In this document: positions 17,348 through 25,149 of the stretch, piece by piece
Position numbering within the stretch: position 1 is the stretch's first letter
Layout: each line of letters opens with the position of its first letter
Assembly: GCF_030345075.1 (NCBI RefSeq)
Contig: NZ_CP128361.1
Span: 5,766,001 to 5,830,000 of the forward strand
Direction: 5' to 3'
DNA from: Solwaraspora sp. WMMA2065
GTDB lineage: Bacteria > Actinomycetota > Actinomycetes > Mycobacteriales > Micromonosporaceae
DNA: 64,000 nucleotides
The notes under the pieces: generated by a model
Seen by the model: only the letters and a program-made list of their open reading frames with translations
Database searches by the model: none
What the model was told of the DNA's origin: nothing
Program-made: the position numbers and the translations under genes

Positions 17348-18223
17348 TCAGCCGGTTGCCCGGCGGCGACGGATGGCCAGGCCGGCCGTCACCGCGCCGA
17401 CCAGGAAACCGGCGGCGACCGTCGACGGTACCGCGATCCGCGCCGCCCTGCGACCGGTCCGGAAGTCCCGGACCTGCCAGCCCAGGTCCCGTGCCTGGCG
17501 GCGCAGTGCGGTGTCCGGGTTGACCGCGACCGGGTGTCCGACGGCGGTGAGCATCGGCAGGTCGTTGGCGGAGTCGCTGTACGCGCTGCAGCGGGCGAGG
17601 TCGAGCCCTTCGACTGCGGCGAGCTGCAGGACCGCCTCGGCCTTCGCCGGGCCGTGCATCAGTTCGCCGGCCAGCCGACCGGTGTACGCACCGTTGACGA
17701 CCTCGGCGACCGTACCGAGCGCACCGGTCAACCCGAGACGCTGGGCGATCACCCGGCCGACCTCGACCGGAGTCGCGCTGACCAGCCACACCCGTTGTCC
17801 GGCGTCGAGGTGCAGCTGCGCCAGGGCCCGGCTGCCGGGCCAGATCCGCGACGCCATCAACTCGTCGAAGATCTCCTCGGTGAGGCGTTCCACGTCGCTG
17901 ACCCGCCAGCCGGCGACGAACGCCAGGGCCGCCTCCCGGGCATGCGACATGTCCCCGGCGTGTTCCGCGGCGAGCAGCCGGAACCGCGCCTGCCGCCAGG
18001 CGAACTGGGCGAGGTCGGCGGTGGTGAAGTAGTTGCGGGCGGCCAGGCCACGCGCCAGCCAGTAGATCGACGCACCACGCAGCATGGTGTTGTCGACGTC
18101 GAAGAACGCCGCTGCCTGGTGGTCAGGGGCCACCGGTGTCGTGGCTGCCAGCCCGGTGGTCGCCCAACCCGTGGTGTGACCGGCAGCGTCCGTACTGATG
18201 GTCACCTTGCGGGTGCGGGGCAC
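17348..18223 (-). CDS. HAD-IB family phosphatase (SerB1-like)
   Basis: Haloacid-dehalogenase phosphatase of subclass IB, 291 residues. Motif I is FFDVDNTMLRG with the nucleophile Asp42, motif II is VSATPVEV, and motif III/IV is SAYSDSANDLPML. The C-terminus ends with a membrane helix (TVAAGFLVGAVTAGLAI) and a basic tail, so it is tail-anchored. It is similar in type to phosphoserine phosphatase SerB1 of mycobacteria, but lipid or small-molecule phosphates are also possible. It starts at GTG 18223. Confidence 0.87.
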   Translation of the reverse strand: MPRTRKVTISTDAAGHTTGWATTGLAATTPVAPDHQAAAFFDVDNTMLRGASIYWLARGLAARNYFTTADLAQFAWRQARFRLLAAEHAGDMSHAREAALAFVAGWRVSDVERLTEEIFDELMASRIWPGSRALAQLHLDAGQRVWLVSATPVEVGRVIAQRLGLTGALGTVAEVVNGAYTGRLAGELMHGPAKAEAVLQLAAVEGLDLARCSAYSDSANDLPMLTAVGHPVAVNPDTALRRQARDLGWQVRDFRTGRRAARIAVPSTVAAGFLVGAVTAGLAIRRRRATG

Positions 18224-18268
18224 GCCGGCATCACTCTCCCGTCGGGCGGCGCCACCGGCCCGGTCAGG

Positions 18269-19420
18269 TCACCGGTCAGCGGCCGGGTTGTCCTTGACCG
18301 CCGGGCGCGGGCCCGGCAGATCCGGCTCGGTGGCCTCGCCGAGCTGCGGCTCGGCGAGGCTCGACTGCTGCGGACTGGTCGACGGCCGGACGTCGGGCTC
18401 CGGGTCGACCGGCGATTCGGCACCTGCGGCGGGGGCGGGGGCCACGTCGGCGCGTCTCTCGTCGACCGACGACCCGGCAGGCGACCCGACCAGGCCGCCC
18501 GGGACACGAATGCTACCGGCCGGCTCGGCCGATACACAGCGGGCCGGCAGCGGGCCGAGTTCGTCGCTGTCGCTGGTCGCCGAGGCCGAGCAGGTCAGCT
18601 CGTCGCGCAACGCCGTGGTCCGGGCACGGACCCGGTCGAGGAGGGTGAGTGATTTGCCGACCCGGTCCCGGTTCGCCGCCGACCCGTCGGCGAGTTGCCG
18701 CAACGTGGGACGCTGCGTGGCCACGAAAGAGTCGATCACGTCGAGCGGGGTCCCGTCACCGCCGATGGTGGCGGCGGAGGTGAGCAGCCGGACACCTTCC
18801 CGGGTCTGGCCGTCCATGTCGTCCAGCACCGCGCTGAACTCGGCGGGCTCGTCGTAGACGATGAGCGCCTCGCCCATTCGTACCTCGGCGAAGCTGAGGA
18901 ACAGCTGTCCGCGGGAGGAGTCAGACTGGGCCAGGGCGAGCTGGGCGCGCTCGGTGGACCGTTTCATCCCGTACAGGGTGTCGCCCGGCACCGCCTGCTC
19001 GGTGGCGGCGGACATGCCGGAGACGGTGATCGCCCCGAACGCGACGGTGGCGATGATGACCGCGCGGGTCCGGGCCCGGCCGGCGGTCGTCGCCGCGCGG
19101 GCGCCCGTCGCCCGGGTGGCGAACCAGCGGGACCGGGGCCGTGCCGGAAGGCGGCGGTACGGAGCCGTCGGTGCGCCGGCGCCGATGCCTTCGCGTTCGG
19201 CGGTGGCGATCAGCACGGCGCGCAGGTGCGCCCGGTAGTCCGGGTCCACGCCGCTCTCCGGCGACCTCGGCATCTCGGACATCCGGCGCCCGAGTGTCGT
19301 GAGCCCGGCCAGCTCGTCGTCCAGCGGATCGCGGACATGGTGCCGCCCACCGGCCTCGGCGCGGTCGAGAAGTTGTGCGAATCGTTCGGCGCGTCGGCGG
19401 AAGAGATTGAGCTTGCTCAT
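18269..19420 (-). CDS. DUF5667-type membrane protein, candidate anti-sigma factor for BldN (RsbN-like)
   Basis: Protein of 383 residues downstream of the BldN-type sigma gene. The N-terminal about 110 residues (FRRRAERFAQLLDRAEAGGR onward) are cytoplasmic and helical. A single membrane helix lies near 120-140 (AVIIATVAFGAITVSGM). A helical external domain with PGDTLYGMKRSTERAQLALA (the DUF5667 signature) follows, then a Pro/Ala-rich tail. Streptomyces has rsbN, a membrane anti-sigma gene, directly after bldN, so position and topology suggest the same role. The start ATG 19420 is fixed by a GGGAGG site 9 nt upstream. Confidence 0.72.
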   Translation of the reverse strand: MSKLNLFRRRAERFAQLLDRAEAGGRHHVRDPLDDELAGLTTLGRRMSEMPRSPESGVDPDYRAHLRAVLIATAEREGIGAGAPTAPYRRLPARPRSRWFATRATGARAATTAGRARTRAVIIATVAFGAITVSGMSAATEQAVPGDTLYGMKRSTERAQLALAQSDSSRGQLFLSFAEVRMGEALIVYDEPAEFSAVLDDMDGQTREGVRLLTSAATIGGDGTPLDVIDSFVATQRPTLRQLADGSAANRDRVGKSLTLLDRVRARTTALRDELTCSASATSDSDELGPLPARCVSAEPAGSIRVPGGLVGSPAGSSVDERRADVAPAPAAGAESPVDPEPDVRPSTSPQQSSLAEPQLGEATEPDLPGPRPAVKDNPAADR

Positions 19421-19636
19421 CGCGGACACCTCCCTTCGCAGGTCACGGCTTCAGCGGCGGGTGTCGCCACTATCCGGTGCGACCACGGCCAGGGTCGCTG
19501 GGGAGGTGACCCGTTGCGGGTCCTGGCACGCTGCCTGATGGCTGGCGAGGTGCTGGCACCATCGGTCGCACCCCAAGAAACGCCTGAGTGGTCAGTTGGG
19601 TTACGGGCCGGTGGCGAACTTCATCACTACGCGTGA

Positions 19637-19669
19637 CCGTGATCGCTGTCTGTATGGGGGCGATCACGG
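19637..19669 (-). terminator. Hairpin overlapping the bldN stop codon
   Basis: Perfect 10-bp arms CCGTGATCGC (19637-19646) and GCGATCACGG (19660-19669) with a 13-nt loop. The right arm includes the stop of the sigma gene. It could attenuate read-through into the candidate anti-sigma gene and so set the ratio of the two proteins. There is no T-run. Confidence 0.55.
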
Positions 19670-20602
19670 TTGGAAACCATCGGGCAGGAGTCGGGCCAAC
19701 GCCCGTACTGCCCGGTACTGCAGGGCCTTGATCGCGCCCTCGTTCTTGCCCATCGCCCGAGCGGTCTCGGCGACCGAGAAGCCTTGCAGGAAGCGGAGAA
19801 CGATGCACTCCTGCTGCTCCGGGTTGAGCTGCTTGACGGCGGTCAGTAGGGCGACGTTGGTGATGTGGTCGACGACCGCTGCCTCGGGGCTCCCTTCCGG
19901 GCCGCGATCCTCGCGCTCTGCATCCATTACGTCACCCGTAGTTACCTCCAGTCGGTAACGTCCCGACTTGAAGTGGTCCGCGACCAGGTTGCGAGCGATG
20001 GTCACCAGCCAGGCCCCGAGGTCACGGCCCTGCCAGGTGAAGCTGCCGATCCGCTTCAGGGCGCGCAGGAAGGTGTCCGAGGTGAGGTCCTCGGCGAGTT
20101 GCCGGTTGCCCACCCGGAAATAGACGAACCGGAAGACGGTGTCCACGTACCGGTCGTAGATCAGACCGAACGCCTCGGTCTCGCCAGCCTGGGCCCGTTC
20201 CACCAGCGCCCAGACCTCGCGGGCGGGATCGGACGGGTCCGGCCGGTCCGGATAGCCGCCCGGCGGTGCGCCGGATCGGCTGCCCTGATCGGGGATCACC
20301 GGCAGCACGGTGGTCTCCGCCTCGTTGCCGCCCGGCTGGGTCGGCATGGTCGGCCGGGCCGGGGTGGCCACCGCACCGCCCATCGGCTTGGTGTTGGTAC
20401 CGGCGTGACGTCGGCTCGGCCCCTCGTTGGGCTGGGTGCGAGGCCTGGTCCCTTGGGTGCCGCCGTCGCCGCGCATCGTGATGCTGAGCATCTCGTGCAT
20501 CGACGTACGTAGCAGAGCTAACCCTTCAGCGAGGGCGATCCGGGCGGCAACTACCTCGCGGCTGGCCGACGGGAGAACGATCTGCGGGGAGTAGACACTC
20601 AT
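19664..20602 (-). CDS. bldN: ECF-type sigma factor BldN
   Basis: Developmental RNA polymerase sigma factor of 312 residues. Region 2 reads LIYDRYVDTVFRFVYFRVGNRQLAEDLTSDTF in outline, and FTWQGRDLGAWLVTIARNLVADHFKS is nearly the Streptomyces BldN sequence. Region 4 has LNPEQQECIVLRFLQGFSVAETA. About 125 residues of poorly ordered N-terminal extension precede region 2, as in the BldN pro-protein, whose extension is removed by proteolysis in Streptomyces. ATG 20602 has a GGAGG site 7 nt upstream. The adjacent rex-hem locus also matches Streptomyces gene order. Confidence 0.92.
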   Translation of the reverse strand: MSVYSPQIVLPSASREVVAARIALAEGLALLRTSMHEMLSITMRGDGGTQGTRPRTQPNEGPSRRHAGTNTKPMGGAVATPARPTMPTQPGGNEAETTVLPVIPDQGSRSGAPPGGYPDRPDPSDPAREVWALVERAQAGETEAFGLIYDRYVDTVFRFVYFRVGNRQLAEDLTSDTFLRALKRIGSFTWQGRDLGAWLVTIARNLVADHFKSGRYRLEVTTGDVMDAEREDRGPEGSPEAAVVDHITNVALLTAVKQLNPEQQECIVLRFLQGFSVAETARAMGKNEGAIKALQYRAVRALARLLPDGFQP

Positions 20603-20985
20603 TGGGCGTCCTCCGTTCGTGCCTGCGGCGACCCGGCTCGTTGCTGGGCCCGGGCACCTGGGTCGGTGAGTTGGGTGCTGGTACCGGCGCTGATGCCGGT
20701 GCGGTCCGGCAGATCGGTGGTGAGCGCCATGGACCGGCGCACCCTCCTGAGGTGCTGGTGCGGTGCGACAACGGGCACGGCGGCCTCCTCGGGCTGAGGG
20801 GTGGCGACTCACGGCAAAACGGGTGAGTCGACCCAAGGCGATGATAGGGCCAACGTCACCCACGCGTGTGGAGTCCGTTACACAACGACGAAGTATTTCC
20901 GCAGGGCGGCGTGCCCATGTCGCACTGGCTGTCCGCTGTCGGTTACCCGACGCATTGGTTGTCGGGAAGCGGTAAGCTCCCCGGC
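20603..20985. promoter_or_regulatory. Regulatory gap between bldN and the glutaredoxin gene
   Basis: A 383-bp divergent gap with no convincing gene. It holds the long bldN leader and a perfect 8-bp inverted repeat, CGACTCAC (20805-20812) and GTGAGTCG (20823-20830), separated by 10 bp. Near its right end TAAGCT (20973-20978) is the -10 hexamer of the glutaredoxin gene. The inverted repeat is a good operator candidate for a developmental regulator. Confidence 0.5.
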
Positions 20986-21243
20986 GTGTCGCGCCGCCAG
21001 CCCAGAATCACCTTGATCACCCGCCCCGGCTGTCACCTTTGCGACGACGCCCGCGCGGCGATCGCCCGGGTGACGGGGCAGACCGGCGACGAATGGGTGG
21101 AGCAGGACGTCACCGCTGACATCGAGTTGGAGCGCGACTATGGCGAACGGCTCCCGGTGGTGCTGCTCGACGGGCGGGAACACGGGTACTGGCGGGTCGA
21201 GGAGCATCGGCTGCTCGACGATCTGCGCCGGTCGGTCAGCTGA
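20986..21243 (+). CDS. Glutaredoxin-like thiol-redox protein
   Basis: Thioredoxin-fold protein of 85 residues with the redox motif CHLC (Cys16, Cys19) in TRPGCHLCDDARAAI, and a cis-Pro segment RLPVVLLDG. It matches the DUF836/glutaredoxin gene that lies before hemA or rex in other actinobacteria (Rv0508 type). I choose GTG 20986 because homology starts at RITLITRPGC and TAAGCT stands 7 nt upstream in leaderless arrangement. An ATG at 20917 would add about 23 unsupported residues. Confidence 0.88.
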   Translation: MSRRQPRITLITRPGCHLCDDARAAIARVTGQTGDEWVEQDVTADIELERDYGERLPVVLLDGREHGYWRVEEHRLLDDLRRSVS

Positions 21244-21327
21244 CCTGGTGACCGGCCGACCGGCCGCCGGCCGGTCGGTGGGCTGACCTGCTGGCCCGGT
21301 GGTGCCGGTGGCCGGTATCGTGCCGCC

Positions 21328-21975
21328 GTGGCCCCGCTTGACACCCATCTGGTCTGGGACTGGAACGGCACCCTGCTCAATGACCTGGCGCTGGTGGTCA
21401 CCTCGACCAATCACGCGATCGCCACCGTCGACGGCCCGGTGCTCACCCCCGAGCAACACCGGGTGGCCTTCCGTCGGCCGGTCGCGGACTACTACGCCGA
21501 CGTTCTCGGTCGGGCGGTCGATGCTGAGGAGTTCGGCCGGCTGGACCAGATCTTCCACGCCGCGTACCGGGCCGGTCTGACCACCTGCGCACTCGCCGAG
21601 GACGCCGAACGGGCGCTGCTCAGCTGGCCGGGTAGTCAGTCGCTGCTTTCGATGTGGTTCCACGACGAACTGGTCCCGCTGGTCGACACGTACGGCCTGA
21701 CCCGGACCTTCCGGCGCATCGACGGGCTGCGGACGGCGGTCGGCGGCGACCGCAAGGCCGGCCACCTCGACCGGCACCTGACCGCGCTGGAGGTCGACCC
21801 GGCCCGGACCGTGCTGATCGGCGACTCGATCGACGACGCGGACGCCGCCGAGGCGGTCGGCGCAAGTTGCATCCTGTACACCGGCGGCTTCACCGATCCG
21901 GACCGGCTCCGGGCCCGCGGCGTGCCGGTCGTGGAATCCCTCACCGAGGCGGTACGGCTGGCCGCCGACCACTGA
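21328..21975 (+). CDS. HAD-superfamily hydrolase (phosphoglycolate-phosphatase-like)
   Basis: Small-molecule phosphatase of 215 residues. Motif I is VWDWNGTLLNDL, with the nucleophile Asp at 11 and NGT where DGT is usual. The cap helices follow, then a Lys in the motif III region (GGDRKAGHL) and motif IV IGDSIDDADAAEAVG. The substrate is unknown. GTG 21328 has TATCGT at 21316-21321, 6 nt upstream, implying a leaderless transcript. It converges on the NarL-type regulator gene. Confidence 0.85.
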   Translation: MAPLDTHLVWDWNGTLLNDLALVVTSTNHAIATVDGPVLTPEQHRVAFRRPVADYYADVLGRAVDAEEFGRLDQIFHAAYRAGLTTCALAEDAERALLSWPGSQSLLSMWFHDELVPLVDTYGLTRTFRRIDGLRTAVGGDRKAGHLDRHLTALEVDPARTVLIGDSIDDADAAEAVGASCILYTGGFTDPDRLRARGVPVVESLTEAVRLAADH

Positions 21976-21997
21976 CCGGCGGCAGGAAAGCCAACTC

Positions 21998-22039
21998 GGC
22001 CCGGTCAACCTCGCAGATAGGGCCCGGTCAACCTCGCAG
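21998..22039. repeat. 23-nt tandem duplication at the end of the response regulator gene
   Basis: GGCCCGGTCAACCTCGCAG occurs at 21998-22016 and 22021-22039. The second copy contains the stop codon and last residues of the minus-strand regulator gene. Confidence 0.85.
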
Positions 22040-22690
22040 GTAGGTCAGTACGGCGAGCACCCGACGGTGCTGTTCGGTGTCCGGCGCGAGTTGGAGCTTG
22101 CTGAAGATGTTGTGGATGTGCTTCTCGACGGCACCGTCGGTGACCACCAGCAGCCGGGCGATGGCGGTGTTCGAACGCCCCTCGGCCATCAGCCCGAGCA
22201 CCTCCCGTTCCCGCGGGGTGAGCTGGCGCAGCGGGTCGTCGCGGCGGCGCCGGACCAGCAGTTGACCGACCACCTCCGGGTCGAGCACCGTACCGCCGCC
22301 GGCCACCCGGGCGAGGGCGTCGAGGAACTCGGCGATCGCGGCGACCCGGTCCTTGAGCAGGTATCCGACGGCGCCGGCCCGGTCGGCGAGCAGATCGTCG
22401 GCGTACGACACCTCGACGTACTGGGACAGCACCAGCACCGGCGCCCCCGGGACCAGTTCGCGGATCCGCACCGCCGCCCGCAACCCTTCGTCGGTGTGCG
22501 TCGGCGGCATGCGTACGTCGACGATCGAGACGTCCGGACGGTGTTCGGTGACCGCCTCGACCAGGGCCGGGCCGTCGCCGACGGCCGACACCACCCGGTG
22601 ACCGTGCTCGCTCAGCAGTCGGACCAGGCCCTCCCGCAGCAGTACGGCGTCGTCGGCGATCACCACTCGCATGGGTGCCATGTCTACCAT
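22028..22690 (-). CDS. NarL/LuxR-type response regulator
   Basis: Two-component regulator of 220 residues. The receiver domain has VVIADDAVLLREG, phospho-acceptor Asp in VSIVDVRMPP and the Lys region GYLLKDRVA. The C-terminal LuxR helix-turn-helix is LTPREREVLGLMAEGRSNTAIARLL. The upstream kinase gene ends 7 nt before it, so the two are coupled. Three close in-frame ATG codons (22690, 22681, 22672) make the exact start uncertain. Confidence 0.92.
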   Translation of the reverse strand: MVDMAPMRVVIADDAVLLREGLVRLLSEHGHRVVSAVGDGPALVEAVTEHRPDVSIVDVRMPPTHTDEGLRAAVRIRELVPGAPVLVLSQYVEVSYADDLLADRAGAVGYLLKDRVAAIAEFLDALARVAGGGTVLDPEVVGQLLVRRRRDDPLRQLTPREREVLGLMAEGRSNTAIARLLVVTDGAVEKHIHNIFSKLQLAPDTEQHRRVLAVLTYLRG

Positions 22691-22696
22691 CTGGGC

Positions 22697-23995
22697 TCAG
22701 CCGGGCAGCTCGGCGCGGATCTCGGTGGGCCCGCCCGGCGGGCTGTGCACCGCGAGGGTGCCGCCGTGCGCCCGCACCCGGTCGGCGAGTCCGGCCAGTC
22801 CGTGCCCCTTGGCGAGGTGGGCGCCGCCGGTCCCGTCGTCGGCGACCACGATGGTCAACCCGCCGTCGTGGCGGTGCACCCCGACGCTGCAGGCGGTCGC
22901 CCCGCTGTGCTTGGCGACGTTGGTCAGCGCCTCGGCCACCACGAAGTAGGCGCTGGTCTCCACCGCCGGGTCGGGTCGCGTCGTGGCGGCGGCGAGCCGG
23001 GTGTCGACCGACAGGTCGACCGGTACCACGCCGCGTGCGGCCAGGGCGGCGAGCGCGCTGGGCAGCCCCCGGTCGACCAGGATCGGCGGGGCGATGCCAC
23101 GGGACAGGGCGCGGAGCTCGGCCAACGTCTCGCGGGTCTGGTCCAGCGCCTCGTCCAGGGTGCGCCGGGCGGCGTCCGGGTCGGCCGCCAACTGCTCGCG
23201 GGCCCGTCCCAGGTCCATGGCGAGCCGGACGAGTCGCTGCTGCGGCCCGTCGTGGATGTCGCGTTCCAGCCGGCGCAGCGCGGTCGCCTCCGCGCTGACT
23301 GCGGCCTGCCGCTGCTCCTCCAGGTCGGTGATCCGGTCGCGCATCTGGGCCACCCCGGTGAGCAGGCCGCGGGCGAAGCCGGCCTGCAGCAACGCACAGC
23401 CGCGGACCACGATCGGCAGGGTGACCAGGAAGAACAGTCCGATCGCGGTGTACAAGGCGATCCGGGTGCCCGGTGCGTCGCCCAGGCCGAGCAACGGCGC
23501 CAGACCGCCGTCCGGATCAGCGGGCAGCAACCAGTCGTACGTCCAGTAGAGCGAGCCGGTCAGCGCCCCGGTCCACCAGGTGACGGTGACCGGCACGGCG
23601 ATCAGGGCCACCGGTAGGCGCAGCACACCGAACGCCAGATCGAGCCAGGACTGAGGGTCGGTGAGCGGGGCGAGGATCCGTCGCCAGGTGCCGGCGTCCG
23701 GCCCCGGCGCCACGTACCGCGGCTGCACCCGGGCGGCGGCCAGGACCCCGGCCATCCGGTGTCGTTCGAGCTGGGCGAACGCGCGGACGGTGGCCAGCGT
23801 GCCGCTGAGCACCGGCAGGCCGACGACGGTGACCACCAGGCCGACGCCGAGTGCGAAACCGACGACGCCGACGACGAAGTTCGCCAGCGCGAGCGGCAGG
23901 CTGGTGAGTACGTACAGGGAGTCGCTGGCGAGCCGGCGCAACGTCGTCTGCCGGCTGGGCCGTGCGAGGGCGGGCGGAATGCCGACTGCGGTCAT
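22697..23995 (-). CDS. Sensor histidine kinase, HisKA_3 type with membrane sensor domain
   Basis: Membrane kinase of 432 residues partnering the regulator downstream. The N-terminal half has about four membrane helices in the putative-sensor (PF13796-like) arrangement. A coiled linker follows, then the dimerisation/phosphorylation motif LERDIHDGPQQRLVRLAMDLG and an HATPase domain ending HGLAGLADRVRAHGGTLAV. The signal is unknown; relatives often respond to envelope stress. The ATG at 23995 has TAGCGT (complement 24003-24008) 7 nt upstream, a leaderless pattern. Confidence 0.9.
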   Translation of the reverse strand: MTAVGIPPALARPSRQTTLRRLASDSLYVLTSLPLALANFVVGVVGFALGVGLVVTVVGLPVLSGTLATVRAFAQLERHRMAGVLAAARVQPRYVAPGPDAGTWRRILAPLTDPQSWLDLAFGVLRLPVALIAVPVTVTWWTGALTGSLYWTYDWLLPADPDGGLAPLLGLGDAPGTRIALYTAIGLFFLVTLPIVVRGCALLQAGFARGLLTGVAQMRDRITDLEEQRQAAVSAEATALRRLERDIHDGPQQRLVRLAMDLGRAREQLAADPDAARRTLDEALDQTRETLAELRALSRGIAPPILVDRGLPSALAALAARGVVPVDLSVDTRLAAATTRPDPAVETSAYFVVAEALTNVAKHSGATACSVGVHRHDGGLTIVVADDGTGGAHLAKGHGLAGLADRVRAHGGTLAVHSPPGGPTEIRAELPG

Positions 23996-24197
23996 GGGAG
24001 TGACGCTAGGTGCCAGGTGGCGGGCCGGTCACTCCCGCCGCCCCGCCGATCGCGGTGGGGTTGTCCCCCCTGTCGGAGCGGCGCATGGCAAAAAGCCGGA
24101 AATTGGTAATAATGATGCTGCTGTCGCCGGATGAAACCGGTGTGACGGGTAGCGTGGATCCAGCGGCTAGTCCATCACCGTCGATCAAGATCGCGAT

Positions 24198-24226
24198 TTG
24201 TGCACGCGTTCACAAGCGCCTACGCT
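24198..24226 (+). promoter_or_regulatory. Rex operator overlapping the rex-hem promoter
   Basis: TTGTGCACGCGTTCACAA at 24198-24215 is an inverted repeat with one mismatch, and differs by one base from the Streptomyces Rex site TGTGAACGCGTTCACA (recall). A possible promoter uses TTGTGC (24198-24203) as -35 and TACGCT (24221-24226) as -10 with 17 bp between them. Bound Rex would therefore cover the -35. It is about 120 bp upstream of the rex start and implies NADH/NAD+-dependent autoregulation of the operon. The rest of the 338-bp gap shows nothing else I can name. Confidence 0.85.
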
Positions 24227-24333
24227 GTAATCCTGACGAGCCCTGATAGCACAACAGGTGACGGCGGTTGCCACAGGGGCACCGGACTGACCGGCCGGGC
24301 CGGCGGGTCAATGATCGCATCGCACGGAGACAC

Positions 24334-25149
24334 ATGAGTCAGCACCGCCAGCCAGGCGCGTCCGGCCGGGTCGACGCCGTTCCGGCGCTGCCGGACCTCC
24401 CCGAGGCGACGGTCGCGCGACTCCCGGAGTATCTCCGTGCCCTGCATACCCTCGCCGACGCCGGTCACGAGACCGTTTCCAGCGAAGGGCTGGCCAGCGC
24501 GGCCGGCGTAAACTCCGCCAAGCTCCGCAAGGACCTGTCCCAACTCGGCTCATACGGCACCCGCGGTGTCGGCTACGACATCGCGCTGCTGATCGAGCAG
24601 ATCGAGTACGTGCTCGGGCTCACCCACCGGCGGGCCGTCGCGCTCGTCGGGGTCGGTAACCTCGGCCACGCGCTGGCCGGCTACGCCGGCTTCGCCAGTC
24701 GGGGGTTCCGCATCGCCGCGCTCTTCGACGCCGACACCGACCGGGTCGGTGAACAGATCAACGGGTTGGTGGTCCGGCACATCGACGACCTGCCGGCGGT
24801 CGCCGCCGAGGAGTCGATCGCCATCGGGGTGATCGCCACCCCGGCCGCCGCCGCGCAACAGGTCGCCGACCAGCTGGTTGCCGCCGGGGTCACCAGTATC
24901 CTCAACTTCGCGCCATGCGTACTGGTGGTGCCCGCCGGAGTCGACGTGCGCAAGGTCGACCTGGCGATCGAGCTGCAGATCCTCTCCTTCCACGAGCACC
25001 GCAAGTCGGCCTCCGGCCACGACCACGGCGTGCCGGGGCTCACCGCGTTGCCGGGTGGGCTGGGCGGCGGGCCTGCCGCTGCGGCCACCTTCGACGCCTC
25101 GGCGGCCACCTTCGACGGGTCCGGTCCGGCGGAAGCGGTCGGCTCATGA
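24334..25149 (+). CDS. rex: Redox-sensing transcriptional repressor Rex
   Basis: Dimeric repressor that leaves DNA when NADH rises. It has 271 residues. The N-terminal winged helix contains VSSEGLASAAGVNSAKLRKDLSQLGSYG in outline. The Rossmann domain has the dinucleotide motif VGVGNLGHALAGY (about 106-117), and the C-terminal swap helix is VDLAIELQILSFHEH. An extra Gly/Ala-rich tail of about 45 residues follows. It is the first gene of rex-hemACD; its stop overlaps the hemA start (ATGA). The matching operator lies upstream. Confidence 0.95.
   Translation: MSQHRQPGASGRVDAVPALPDLPEATVARLPEYLRALHTLADAGHETVSSEGLASAAGVNSAKLRKDLSQLGSYGTRGVGYDIALLIEQIEYVLGLTHRRAVALVGVGNLGHALAGYAGFASRGFRIAALFDADTDRVGEQINGLVVRHIDDLPAVAAEESIAIGVIATPAAAAQQVADQLVAAGVTSILNFAPCVLVVPAGVDVRKVDLAIELQILSFHEHRKSASGHDHGVPGLTALPGGLGGGPAAAATFDASAATFDGSGPAEAVGS

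Noticed and set aside
20805..20830. BldD box upstream of bldN
   Set aside because: The half-site orientation and spacing do not match the BldD consensus I know, so the repeat is left unassigned.
22067..23617. 516-residue open frame opposite the NarL kinase pair
   Set aside because: It spans two real genes on the other strand and has the His/Gln/Gly-rich look of an antisense frame.
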